Assembly: GCA_945872015.1 (NCBI GenBank)
Contig: CAMBYJ010000114.1
Coordinates: 1 to 6,150 of the forward strand
DNA: 6,150 bases
Direction: 5' to 3'
From: Chitinophaga pinensis
GTDB lineage: Bacteria > Bacteroidota > Bacteroidia > AKYH767-A > OLB10
The notes beneath the pieces are model-generated. The model saw nothing but the letters and a program-made list of their open reading frames with translations. It did not search any database and was not told the origin of the DNA. The translations under genes were made by a program, and so were the position numbers. Positions 1-6,150 of this stretch are shown here, in pieces. Each line of letters begins with the position of its first letter. The stretch's first letter is position 1.

Positions 1-2313
1 CAATGGAGAGAACATAATAATCTCATCTATACGATTCAGAAATTCAGGACGCATCGATTTCTTTAACAAGTCAAATACTTCAAGTTTGGTTTTAGCAAGT
101 ACTTCATCCGTATTGAAATCGGTTAATGTTTCTGAATTTGATTGAATCAGATGAGCACCAATATTCGATGTCATAATAATAATCGTATTCTTAAAGTTAG
201 CAATTCGTCCTTTGTTGTCTGTTAAACGACCATCATCTAATACTTGTAATAAAATATTGAATACATCTGGATGGGCTTTTTCAATTTCATCAAGTAATAC
301 AACACTGTAAGGTCTTCTTCTAACAGCTTCTGTTAACTGTCCACCTTCATCATATCCAACGTATCCGGGAGGCGCTCCAATCAAACGACTCACACTATGA
401 CGTTCCTGGTATTCGCTCATGTCAATTCTTGTCATTGCATTCTCATCGTTAAATAAGAATTCTGCTAATGCTTTTGCTAATTCTGTTTTACCAACTCCTG
501 TTGTTCCTAAGAATATAAATGAGCCAATTGGTTTACGACTATCTTGTAATCCTGCGCGACTTCTTCTCACTGCATCAGATAACGCAGCAATTGCTTCTTC
601 TTGTCCTACAACACGCTTGTGTAATTCAGTTTCAAGATGCAATAATTTCTCACGTTCGCTTTGTAACATTCGTTTCACAGGTATGCCAGTCCAACGACTA
701 ACAACATCAGCAATATCTTCTGCATCGACTTCTTCTTTGATGAGCGCTTTGTCCTTTTGTGCTTCAATTAATTTTTCGTTGAAAGTAATTAATTTTTCTT
801 CTGCTTCTTTGATTTTCCCGTAACGTATTTCAGCTACTCTTCCATAATCACCAGTACGTTCAGCTTGCTCTGCTTCAATCTTGAAGTTCTCGATATCTGC
901 TTTTGTTTGTTGAATGGTTGTGATGATTTGTTTTTCACCTTCCCATCTTCCTTTAATTGCATTACGTTGTTCATTTAAGTTAGCTAACTCTTCTCCAATT
1001 TCATTTACTTTTTTTGAATCGCCTTCACGTTTGATAGCTGCACGTTCAATTTCTAACTGCATAATTCTACGTTGGATTTCATCCAGCTCTTCAGGCACAG
1101 AATCCATTTCTAAACGTAGTTTCGCGGCTGCTTCATCCACTAAGTCGATAGCTTTATCGGGTAAGAAACGATCACTGATATAACGATCACTCAGTTCTGC
1201 AGCTGCAATGATTGCTTCATCTTTAATTCGCACTTTATGATGTGTTTCATAACGTTCTTTAAGTCCACGTAAAATTGAAATTGTATCTTCTGCACTTGGC
1301 TCTTCTACCATTACTTTTTGAAAACGTCTTTCGAGTGCTTTATCTTTTTCAATAAACTTCTGATATTCATTCAATGTTGTTGCGCCAATCGAACGAAGCT
1401 CACCTCTAGCTAATGCTGGTTTTAAAATATTAGCGGCGTCCATTGCACCTTCACCACCACCAGCACCAACAAGCGTATGAATTTCATCGATGAATAAAAT
1501 AATTTCTCCGTCAGCACTTACGACTTCTTTTACTACTGATTTTAATCGTTCTTCAAATTCGCCTTTGTATTTCGCACCTGCAACGAGTGCTCCCATATCG
1601 AGTGAGTAAATCACTTTTGTTTTTAAATTTTCAGGAACATCACCATTAATTATACGATGAGCTAAACCTTCTGCAATGGCTGTTTTACCAACACCAGGCT
1701 CTCCAATGAGTACTGGATTATTCTTTGTTCTTCGAGATAAAATTTGCAACACTCTTCTTATTTCTTCATCGCGGCCAATAACAGGATCTAATTTCCCAGC
1801 ACGAGCTAGCTCATTTAAATTTCGAGCGTATTTGTTTAAAGAATTATAAGTTTCTTCTGCGGATGCACTAGTTACTTTAGCGCCTTTACGTAAATCAAGA
1901 ATAGCGTTCTTTAAATCTTTCTCTGAAACACCAGTTTCTTTAAGTAGTCTTGCGGTATTATCACTATTACTAATCAACGCTAACATTAAATGCTCCACTG
2001 ACACAAACTCATCTTTAAAATCTTTCAGTAGTTGAAGTGATTTGTTAAAAGTCTGATTCATCTCGTTACTCAAATAAGTAGAACCGCCAGAAGTTTTCGG
2101 ATATCCTTCAACAATTTTATTTACACTATTAGAAAGTGTATTTAAGTTTACATTCAACTTCTTGAGCAAAAAAGGAACTACATTTTCATCAACCTCTAAA
2201 AGTGCTTTTAGTAAATGACCTGTATCAATGGTTGGGTTCCCATTCGCAATTGCCATTTGCTGTGCTTGCTGTATCGCTTCCTGCGACTTAAGTGTATATT
2301 GATTAAAGTTCAT
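1..2313 (-). CDS. clpB: ATP-dependent chaperone ClpB, C-terminus cut by window edge
   Basis: ClpB is a cytoplasmic hexameric AAA+ disaggregase that pulls polypeptides out of aggregates together with DnaK/DnaJ/GrpE. The frame is open for 771 codons with no in-frame stop and runs off the left edge. Family length is about 860 residues, so roughly 95 are missing. Visible in order: Clp N-domain (about 1-145, starting MNFNQYTLKSQEA); D1 with Walker A GEPGVGKT (204-211), pore-loop Tyr249, Walker B Glu277 and arginine fingers Arg329/Arg330; a linker of about 150 residues with the charged M-domain coiled coil (about 407-522), which separates ClpB from ClpA/ClpC; WTGIPV from Trp541; D2 with Walker A GTTGVGKT (603-610; Thr replaces the usual Pro), pore-loop Tyr651, Walker B Glu676 and Arg761 in LNR. 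These positions run two behind E. coli ClpB until a seven-residue insertion before the last Arg. The ATG at 2313 gives a normal N-terminus. The leader is A-rich without a good Shine-Dalgarno site. No CIRCE element was seen. Confidence 0.98.
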   Translation of the reverse strand, partial: MNFNQYTLKSQEAIQQAQQMAIANGNPTIDTGHLLKALLEVDENVVPFLLKKLNVNLNTLSNSVNKIVEGYPKTSGGSTYLSNEMNQTFNKSLQLLKDFKDEFVSVEHLMLALISNSDNTARLLKETGVSEKDLKNAILDLRKGAKVTSASAEETYNSLNKYARNLNELARAGKLDPVIGRDEEIRRVLQILSRRTKNNPVLIGEPGVGKTAIAEGLAHRIINGDVPENLKTKVIYSLDMGALVAGAKYKGEFEERLKSVVKEVVSADGEIILFIDEIHTLVGAGGGEGAMDAANILKPALARGELRSIGATTLNEYQKFIEKDKALERRFQKVMVEEPSAEDTISILRGLKERYETHHKVRIKDEAIIAAAELSDRYISDRFLPDKAIDLVDEAAAKLRLEMDSVPEELDEIQRRIMQLEIERAAIKREGDSKKVNEIGEELANLNEQRNAIKGRWEGEKQIITTIQQTKADIENFKIEAEQAERTGDYGRVAEIRYGKIKEAEEKLITFNEKLIEAQKDKALIKEEVDAEDIADVVSRWTGIPVKRMLQSEREKLLHLETELHKRVVGQEEAIAALSDAVRRSRAGLQDSRKPIGSFIFLGTTGVGKTELAKALAEFLFNDENAMTRIDMSEYQERHSVSRLIGAPPGYVGYDEGGQLTEAVRRRPYSVVLLDEIEKAHPDVFNILLQVLDDGRLTDNKGRIANFKNTIIIMTSNIGAHLIQSNSETLTDFNTDEVLAKTKLEVFDLLKKSMRPEFLNRIDEIIMFSPL

Positions 2314-2388
2314 AGTTATTGTTTTTTTGTCCGCCTAACAAACCAACAACCAATGTGAAAAAAGAAAAATATCAGGCAATTATGGCAC

Positions 2389-2428
2389 AAAAAAATAAAG
2401 TGGTGCGACTTAATTGCCGAACCACTTT
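2389..2428 (-). terminator. Rho-independent terminator after the TonB-C gene
   Basis: Read on the minus strand, AAAGTGGT (2428-2421) and ACCACTTT (2404-2397) form a perfect 8-bp stem with a 16-nt loop. An A and then seven T residues follow (complement of 2389-2395). This is the order expected of an intrinsic terminator for transcription leaving the 2457-2960 gene leftward. It lies 76 bp upstream of the clpB start, so it should separate clpB from that gene. The large loop and only modest G+C in the stem lower its predicted strength. Confidence 0.7.
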
Positions 2429-2435
2429 GTATATT

Positions 2436-2450
2436 AAGACAAGTTGTCTT
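2436..2450 (-). other. Small hairpin just after the TonB-C gene stop
   Basis: The sequence AAGACAA-C-TTGTCTT on the minus strand is a perfect inverted repeat. It would fold as a 6-bp stem with a 3-nt ACT loop. It begins 6 nt after the TAA stop and lies 7 bp before the terminator stem. No T-tract follows it, so it is not a terminator by itself. A 3'-end stabilising hairpin or chance are both possible. Confidence 0.4.
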
Positions 2451-2456
2451 GTTTTA

Positions 2457-2960
2457 TTAGAAGGTAATTGTAATTGTACCTTTTTGTTCTAATGGGAATG
2501 TCGTTCCTCCATCAAACATTGCACTTTCTGCTGCTTGCTTTGCTTTAGTCAAAAGGTAAGAACTTGTAGTTGTTGTTCCATCAGCACCAGCTTCTGCCTT
2601 CATAATATTACCGTATTTATTGATGGTAATATTTACGACTACAATTCCTTTTTCCATCGTCAAGTTGTCTATTTTAGGCTGACGAGTTAATTTCCTTCCT
2701 GGCATCACATACGTTGCACCTTTTGTAGTTGTTGTCGATACCGACGAACCCCCTCCAACAACTCCATCAAATAGAATAGATGAAATTTCTCCTACGTTAA
2801 AAGTGATATTACTTCCTTTATAGAAGAAAGTAACCGTATTACTTTGTATTGATTGAAGCTCTCCATTAAGTTTACTTCCATCCTTCATTACTACTGTGTG
2901 TTGTGCATTTGCAATGGTTGCTGTAGCACAAAATGTCAAAGCGATTAGTATTTTTTTCAT
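2457..2960 (-). CDS. Secreted protein with TonB-like C-terminal domain
   Basis: The 167-residue product begins with a clear Sec signal peptide: MKK, a hydrophobic stretch to about residue 16, and a probable cut after ANA at residue 19. Residues 21-66 are beta-rich, with a KDG turn, and resemble the small beta-barrel modules common at the N-termini of secreted Bacteroidota proteins. A low-complexity Gly/Ser/Thr linker spans about 69-81. Residues about 86-167 resemble the C-terminal domain of Bacteroidota TonB proteins: PGRKLTRQP, then VVVNITINKYGNI, then a Thr/Ser-rich SYLLTKAKQAA helix and a closing KGTITITF strand. True TonB has an uncleaved membrane anchor and a Pro-rich periplasmic spacer, and neither is present. 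It is therefore probably a soluble periplasmic or surface protein, not a classical energy transducer. It ends in tandem stops (TAATAA) and is followed by its own terminator. It is probably monocistronic. The exact role is unknown. Confidence 0.85.
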   Translation of the reverse strand: MKKILIALTFCATATIANAQHTVVMKDGSKLNGELQSIQSNTVTFFYKGSNITFNVGEISSILFDGVVGGGSSVSTTTTKGATYVMPGRKLTRQPKIDNLTMEKGIVVVNITINKYGNIMKAEAGADGTTTTSSYLLTKAKQAAESAMFDGGTTFPLEQKGTITITF

Positions 2961-2977
2961 GATTAAAGTTTAATATT

Positions 2978-2985
2978 CAAAACTA
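2978..2985 (-). promoter_or_regulatory. Candidate -7 element for the TonB-C gene
   Basis: TAGTTTTG on the minus strand fits the Bacteroidota -7 consensus TAnnTTTG exactly and lies 17 nt upstream of the ATG at 2960. No TTG was found at the usual -33 distance, so support rests on one short AT-rich motif. Confidence 0.3.
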
Positions 2986-3029
2986 ACAAATAAAAGAAGC
3001 ATTTATTGCTGTATTCATTCGTTGCTTTA

Positions 3030-3058
3030 TAACAATCACTTGTTAATTTGTATCTTCG
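3030..3058 (+). promoter_or_regulatory. Candidate promoter and dyad upstream of the ABC exporter operon
   Basis: TATCTTCG at 3051-3058 differs by one base from the Bacteroidota -7 consensus TAnnTTTG. It would give a leader of about 10 nt before the ATG at 3074. An alternative is TAATTTG at 3044-3050, one T short of consensus but 19 bp downstream of a TTG at 3022-3024, which is suitable -33 spacing. A perfect dyad TAACAA-TCAC-TTGTTA (3030-3045) lies in the same place and could be an operator. Which element is used cannot be decided by reading. Confidence 0.35.
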
Positions 3059-3073
3059 ACCAATAATTAGAAA

Positions 3074-4819
3074 ATGAAATTACTTTTTTCGTACTTAAAA
3101 GTTTATTGGAAATTAGTTGCGCTTGCTTTAGTACTTGCAACAATAAATCAAGTTTTTTCTTTATTGGATCCTTATATTTTTAAGCATGTAATTGATGATT
3201 ATGTTACTCAATTTGATAAGCATGATAAATCTTCCTTTTTTCGTGGGGTTGGTCTGTTGCTGTTAGCTGCGGTTGGTGTTGCTTTCGTTAGTCGTATTGC
3301 CAAAAACTTTCAGGATTATTTTGTGAATGTGATCACTCAAAAGGTAGGGGCTAAAATTTATGCGGATGGAATTATGCATTCTTTAGAATTGCCTTATAGT
3401 GTTTTTGAAGATCAGCGTAGTGGAGAAACATTAGGTAAACTTCAAAAAGTTAAAACGGATGTAGAGCGTTTAATAAGCACCTTCATTAATGTTTTGTTTA
3501 CCTCACTAGTTGCTATTGTATTTGTTTCTGTTTATGCAATCAATGTCCATTGGATTATTGCTCCAATTTATTTTGGAACTATTCCGCTTTTAGGGATTCT
3601 TAGTTCTTATTTGAGTAGAAAGGTTAAAACTATTCAGAAGAAAATTGTTGCTGAAACAACAGCGCTTGCAGGAGCTACAACTGAGTCGTTGCGTAATATT
3701 GAGCTGGTAAAAAGTCTGGGTTTAGCAGGTCAAGAAATAAAGCGATTAAACGATACTACAACAAAGATTTTAGATCTTGAGTTAAAGAAAGTACGTTACA
3801 TTCGTTCGTTGAGTTTTATCCAAGGCACCTGTGTTAATTTACTTCGTACGTCTATTTTGTTTGTAATGTTGTATTTAATATTTGATAAGCAAATTTCAAT
3901 AGGACAATTTTTTACCATGTTCATTTATTCGTTTTACATTTTTGGTCCATTACAGGAATTAGGTAACATCATAAATGTATATCGCGAAGCAGAGGTTTCA
4001 CTTGCTAACTACGAGGAAATATTGGCTGTGAAGAAAGAGCCTAAAGCGATTAATCCAGAAGGAATAGGGTCTATTGAACGATTCGAATTTAGTCATGTAC
4101 ATTTTAAACATCCTTCTTCAACAACAAAAGCAATTGTTGATGTTGATTTTAAAGTCGAGAAAGGGGAGACCATTGCATTTGTTGGACCTTCAGGCTCTGG
4201 AAAAACAACTTTAGTAAAATTATTAGTTGGATTGTACACGCCGTTAGAAGGTGAAGTGACATACAACGGTAAAACAAGTGCTGTAATTAATCTCGATGAG
4301 TTGCGTGCTCAGATTGGATTAGTTACTCAGGATACACAATTGTTTTCAGGCACCATCAGAGAAAATTTATTATTTGTTGCTCCTAATGCAACAGATGAAG
4401 AATGTATGTCTGCTTTAAAGAAAGCTGCACTCGATAATTTATTAAATAGAGCAGACAAAGGACTCGATACAATTATTGGCGAAGGTGGTGTAAAAGTTTC
4501 AGGTGGTGAACGTCAGCGATTATCAATTGCAAGAGCTTTATTAAGAAAGCCATCACTTTTAATTTTTGATGAGGCTACATCGGCATTAGATTCATTGACT
4601 GAAGAAGAAATCAATTCAACTGTACGTGCTATTTCAAAAGATAGCCATCATATTTCAGTACTTATTGCACATCGATTATCAACGGTTATGCATGCTGATA
4701 GAATTTATGTAATGGAAAGAGGCAGTGTTGTTGAGCAAGGTAAGCATGAAGATTTATTGCAGGAAAAAGGTTTGTATTATGCTATGTGGCGTCAGCAAAT
4801 TGGTGAAAGAAAATTGTGA
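3074..4819 (+). CDS. ABC exporter, fused membrane and ATPase domains (half-transporter)
   Basis: This 581-residue protein has the normal length and layout of a type I (MsbA/MdlB-like, type IV fold) ABC exporter half, which acts as a dimer in the inner membrane. The membrane domain covers about 1-310, with hydrophobic segments near 12-32, 57-74, 134-156, 158-178, 252-271 and 278-300. The ATPase domain follows: Walker A GPSGSGKTT (371-379), Q-loop Gln419, signature VSGGER (475-480), Walker B LLIFDE (495-500) with catalytic Glu500, D-loop SALD (503-506) and switch His533. All catalytic residues are present, so one gene can give a homodimer with two working sites. The A-loop position, usually Tyr, is His346. 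No peptidase C39 domain is present, which argues against a bacteriocin exporter. The substrate cannot be told from sequence; a lipid, drug or peptide is possible. The ATG at 3074 is preceded by an A-rich leader without a Shine-Dalgarno site. It is co-transcribed with the downstream Nudix gene. Confidence 0.95.
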   Translation: MKLLFSYLKVYWKLVALALVLATINQVFSLLDPYIFKHVIDDYVTQFDKHDKSSFFRGVGLLLLAAVGVAFVSRIAKNFQDYFVNVITQKVGAKIYADGIMHSLELPYSVFEDQRSGETLGKLQKVKTDVERLISTFINVLFTSLVAIVFVSVYAINVHWIIAPIYFGTIPLLGILSSYLSRKVKTIQKKIVAETTALAGATTESLRNIELVKSLGLAGQEIKRLNDTTTKILDLELKKVRYIRSLSFIQGTCVNLLRTSILFVMLYLIFDKQISIGQFFTMFIYSFYIFGPLQELGNIINVYREAEVSLANYEEILAVKKEPKAINPEGIGSIERFEFSHVHFKHPSSTTKAIVDVDFKVEKGETIAFVGPSGSGKTTLVKLLVGLYTPLEGEVTYNGKTSAVINLDELRAQIGLVTQDTQLFSGTIRENLLFVAPNATDEECMSALKKAALDNLLNRADKGLDTIIGEGGVKVSGGERQRLSIARALLRKPSLLIFDEATSALDSLTEEEINSTVRAISKDSHHISVLIAHRLSTVMHADRIYVMERGSVVEQGKHEDLLQEKGLYYAMWRQQIGERKL

Positions 4820-5463
4820 TGAATACCAGCAGCGATATTTTATTAAGCAGAATTAATCAATCGTTGTTAAAGGGATTGCCTGGTGAATCGGCACATTCAA
4901 AATTAGCACCGAAGCATCGCAAGCCCGCAAGTGAGTATCTTAATGAAATAACAGATTATAAAATAGGTTGTGTTATTTCGTTAATAGTAAAAAACAATCA
5001 GCAGGAATGGTGTCTTGTTTTAATGGAGCGCATGAGTCATGAAAAAGACGTGCATGCTAATCAGATTAGTTTTCCCGGAGGTAAGCAAGAAGAAGGAGAT
5101 GCCTCTTATTATGCTACTGCTTCAAGAGAATTACAAGAGGAATTAGGTGTAAATCCTGATGTTGTTAATTTGATTTCACCTTTGAGTGAATTGTATATTC
5201 CGCCAAGTAATTTTTTAGTGAAGCCGTTTCTTTGTTACACGCATCATGAGCTTACGTACAATCCTAATGATTCAGAAGTGCGAAGTCTAATGGAAATTCC
5301 ATTGTCTTTTTTTATGGAAGAATCAAATGTAATTCACGGAGGATTCAAAAGTGCAAGAGGCTACGATGTTAATGCACCTTTTTATGAATACAACTCACAT
5401 AAAATTTGGGGAGCTACAGCAATGATGATTGCTGAGATTGTCGAATTGCTAAAAGAAGAATAA
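4819..5463 (+). CDS. NudL-type CoA pyrophosphatase (Nudix hydrolase)
   Basis: The product has 214 residues. Enzymes of this family cleave the diphosphate of CoA, acyl-CoA or oxidised CoA to 3',5'-ADP and (acyl-)4'-phosphopantetheine in the cytoplasm. The family signature upstream of the Nudix box is present in loosened form (VHANQISFPGG, ending at Gly88). The box continues with Asp94 where a standard Nudix motif has Glu, as in other NudL proteins, then RELQEELG with metal ligands Glu104, Glu107 and Glu108. Further family marks are an IPPSNFLVKPF segment and a C-terminal HKIWGATAMM helix. I chose the ATG at 4819, not the GTG at 4816. It forms a TGATG junction with the ABC stop, and the GTG would only add one Met. 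The one-base overlap implies coupled translation from the ABC message. NudL assignment is firm; the true substrate is inferred from the family. Confidence 0.92.
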   Translation: MNTSSDILLSRINQSLLKGLPGESAHSKLAPKHRKPASEYLNEITDYKIGCVISLIVKNNQQEWCLVLMERMSHEKDVHANQISFPGGKQEEGDASYYATASRELQEELGVNPDVVNLISPLSELYIPPSNFLVKPFLCYTHHELTYNPNDSEVRSLMEIPLSFFMEESNVIHGGFKSARGYDVNAPFYEYNSHKIWGATAMMIAEIVELLKEE

Positions 5464-5464
5464 G

Positions 5465-6150
5465 TTAATCCCAGTTTTGAGTATTTCCTATCTTGACTCT
5501 TTGAACGTTTAACACAGATTTATCTGTAGAAGTGCTACCGTTTTTAGAGATGAAAGCAACAACAAATAAGTTTGCGCTATTCATGCCTGCAGTAGAAAAC
5601 GTATAGTTTTTAATTTCTTCGCCACCTGCTTTAATGTTGGTACTGCTAATAGCATCACCAAGTTCTGTAGAAACCACCTTTCTTAAAACATATTTGTGAT
5701 TGAAATTAAGAATAGGATCGCCAAGATTAAAATATGGATGACCACCAGTTGTATTATACCCATTACGTTGGTCATAAAAGGAGCCACTTCCAGTAATATT
5801 ATCTTCAACAAGGTAGGCTGTTAGTGTATAGTTGCCGGTTAGTGATGCATTAAATCCGCAATGAATTTCTGCAGTTCCTTGATTGCCATTAATAGTTGAT
5901 TTGATAGATAGTCCACACGAAGGAGATTTTACTTTGTTGACATCAAAGTTTGACTGCCATTGTGTGCGATTAAAGATTAACATACCCAACGAAGATGTTC
6001 TGTTAATCATTGCTGATGGAAACTGTGGTGCTGAGCCATTGGCAAATGTGCTTTGTAAAGTTGTATATTGATTTATTTCCATCGCATCAGCATAGTGAAT
6101 AGCAACTGGAATTGCTTTCGTTGTATTCGCAGAAAGAATATTGTCTAATT
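5465..6150 (-). CDS. Omp28-related envelope protein, N-terminus cut by window edge
   Basis: The frame stays open upstream of the Met codon at 6082 to the right edge, and those extra 22 codons (LDNILSANTT... to ...HYADA) fit the family. That Met is therefore internal and the gene starts outside the window. The visible 227 residues match the C-terminal part of Omp28-family proteins of Bacteroidota, named after the Porphyromonas gingivalis 28-kDa outer-membrane antigen. First comes the end of a thioredoxin-like fold: an IPVAIHYAD strand, then APQFPSAMINR with the probable cis-Pro. A beta-rich domain follows with family marks TLTAYLVED, GHPYFNLGDPI, HKYVLRK and VLNVQRVK. The signal peptide or lipobox and any N-terminal CxxC lie beyond the edge and cannot be judged. 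The protein ends at NTQNWD with no type IX secretion sorting domain, so outer-membrane or periplasmic lipoprotein status is more likely than T9SS secretion. Function in the family is poorly known. Its stop lies one base from that of the convergent Nudix gene. Confidence 0.85.
   Translation of the reverse strand, partial: LDNILSANTTKAIPVAIHYADAMEINQYTTLQSTFANGSAPQFPSAMINRTSSLGMLIFNRTQWQSNFDVNKVKSPSCGLSIKSTINGNQGTAEIHCGFNASLTGNYTLTAYLVEDNITGSGSFYDQRNGYNTTGGHPYFNLGDPILNFNHKYVLRKVVSTELGDAISSTNIKAGGEEIKNYTFSTAGMNSANLFVVAFISKNGSTSTDKSVLNVQRVKIGNTQNWD

Noticed and set aside
604..635. Possible loss of function in ClpB from the D2 P-loop reading GTTGVGKT instead of GPTGVGKT (the P-loop itself is at about 484-507)
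   Set aside because: The Lys-Thr pair and glycines are intact, and I recall this variant from other Bacteroidota ClpB proteins, so it is not a defect.
419..1183. Plus-strand open frames at 419-823, 519-701 and 914-1183
   Set aside because: They lie antisense inside clpB, which is open and fully conserved there. Their Ser/Asn-rich translations look like reverse-strand shadows.
5417..5434. Inverted repeat CAGCAAT-GATG-ATTGCTG near the Nudix 3' end, considered as a terminator
   Set aside because: It is a 7-bp stem within conserved NudL coding sequence and has no T-tract after it on either strand.
3074..5463. The ABC-Nudix pair as a bacteriocin or defence export system
   Set aside because: There is no peptidase C39 domain, precursor peptide, immunity gene or modifying enzyme beside it, and the Nudix protein fits a housekeeping CoA pyrophosphatase.
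5883..6071. Plus-strand 62-codon open frame
   Set aside because: It lies antisense to the Omp28-family coding region and has no recognisable domain or leader.

Overview
The window is AT-rich chromosomal DNA that most likely comes from a member of the Bacteroidota. Three things point there: an Omp28-family protein, a secreted TonB-C-domain protein of the Bacteroidota style, and A-rich leaders without a clear Shine-Dalgarno sequence, with TAnnTTTG-like -7 elements upstream of some genes. I cannot place it below phylum level from the sequence alone.

Layout from left to right. The first 2313 bases, on the minus strand, are the first 771 codons of clpB. The gene starts inside the window and runs off its left edge without a stop, so only about the last 95 residues should be missing. 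Next, 143 bp of spacer holds a rho-independent terminator reading leftward, with a second small hairpin before it. These close the upstream minus-strand gene (2457-2960), which encodes a small secreted protein with a TonB-like C-terminal domain. A 113-bp divergent promoter region follows. On the plus strand lies a two-gene operon: a half-size ABC exporter (3074-4819), translationally coupled through a TGATG junction to a NudL-type CoA pyrophosphatase (4819-5463). One base separates this operon from the stop codon of a convergent minus-strand gene for an Omp28-related envelope protein, which runs off the right edge.

Functionally this is mostly housekeeping and envelope content. ClpB is the protein disaggregase working with DnaK. 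The ABC protein should form a homodimeric exporter in the inner membrane. The Nudix enzyme should hydrolyse CoA or related diphosphates in the cytoplasm. The TonB-C protein and the Omp28 protein act outside the cytoplasm. Nothing shows that these genes form one pathway; only the ABC-Nudix pair has the spacing of an operon.

I found no mobile element, CRISPR array, RNA gene or phage gene. I see no convincing novel system here. The points most worth a second look are the unanchored TonB-C protein, the His in the A-loop position of the ABC exporter, the one-base convergent junction and the absence of a conventional internal start in clpB.
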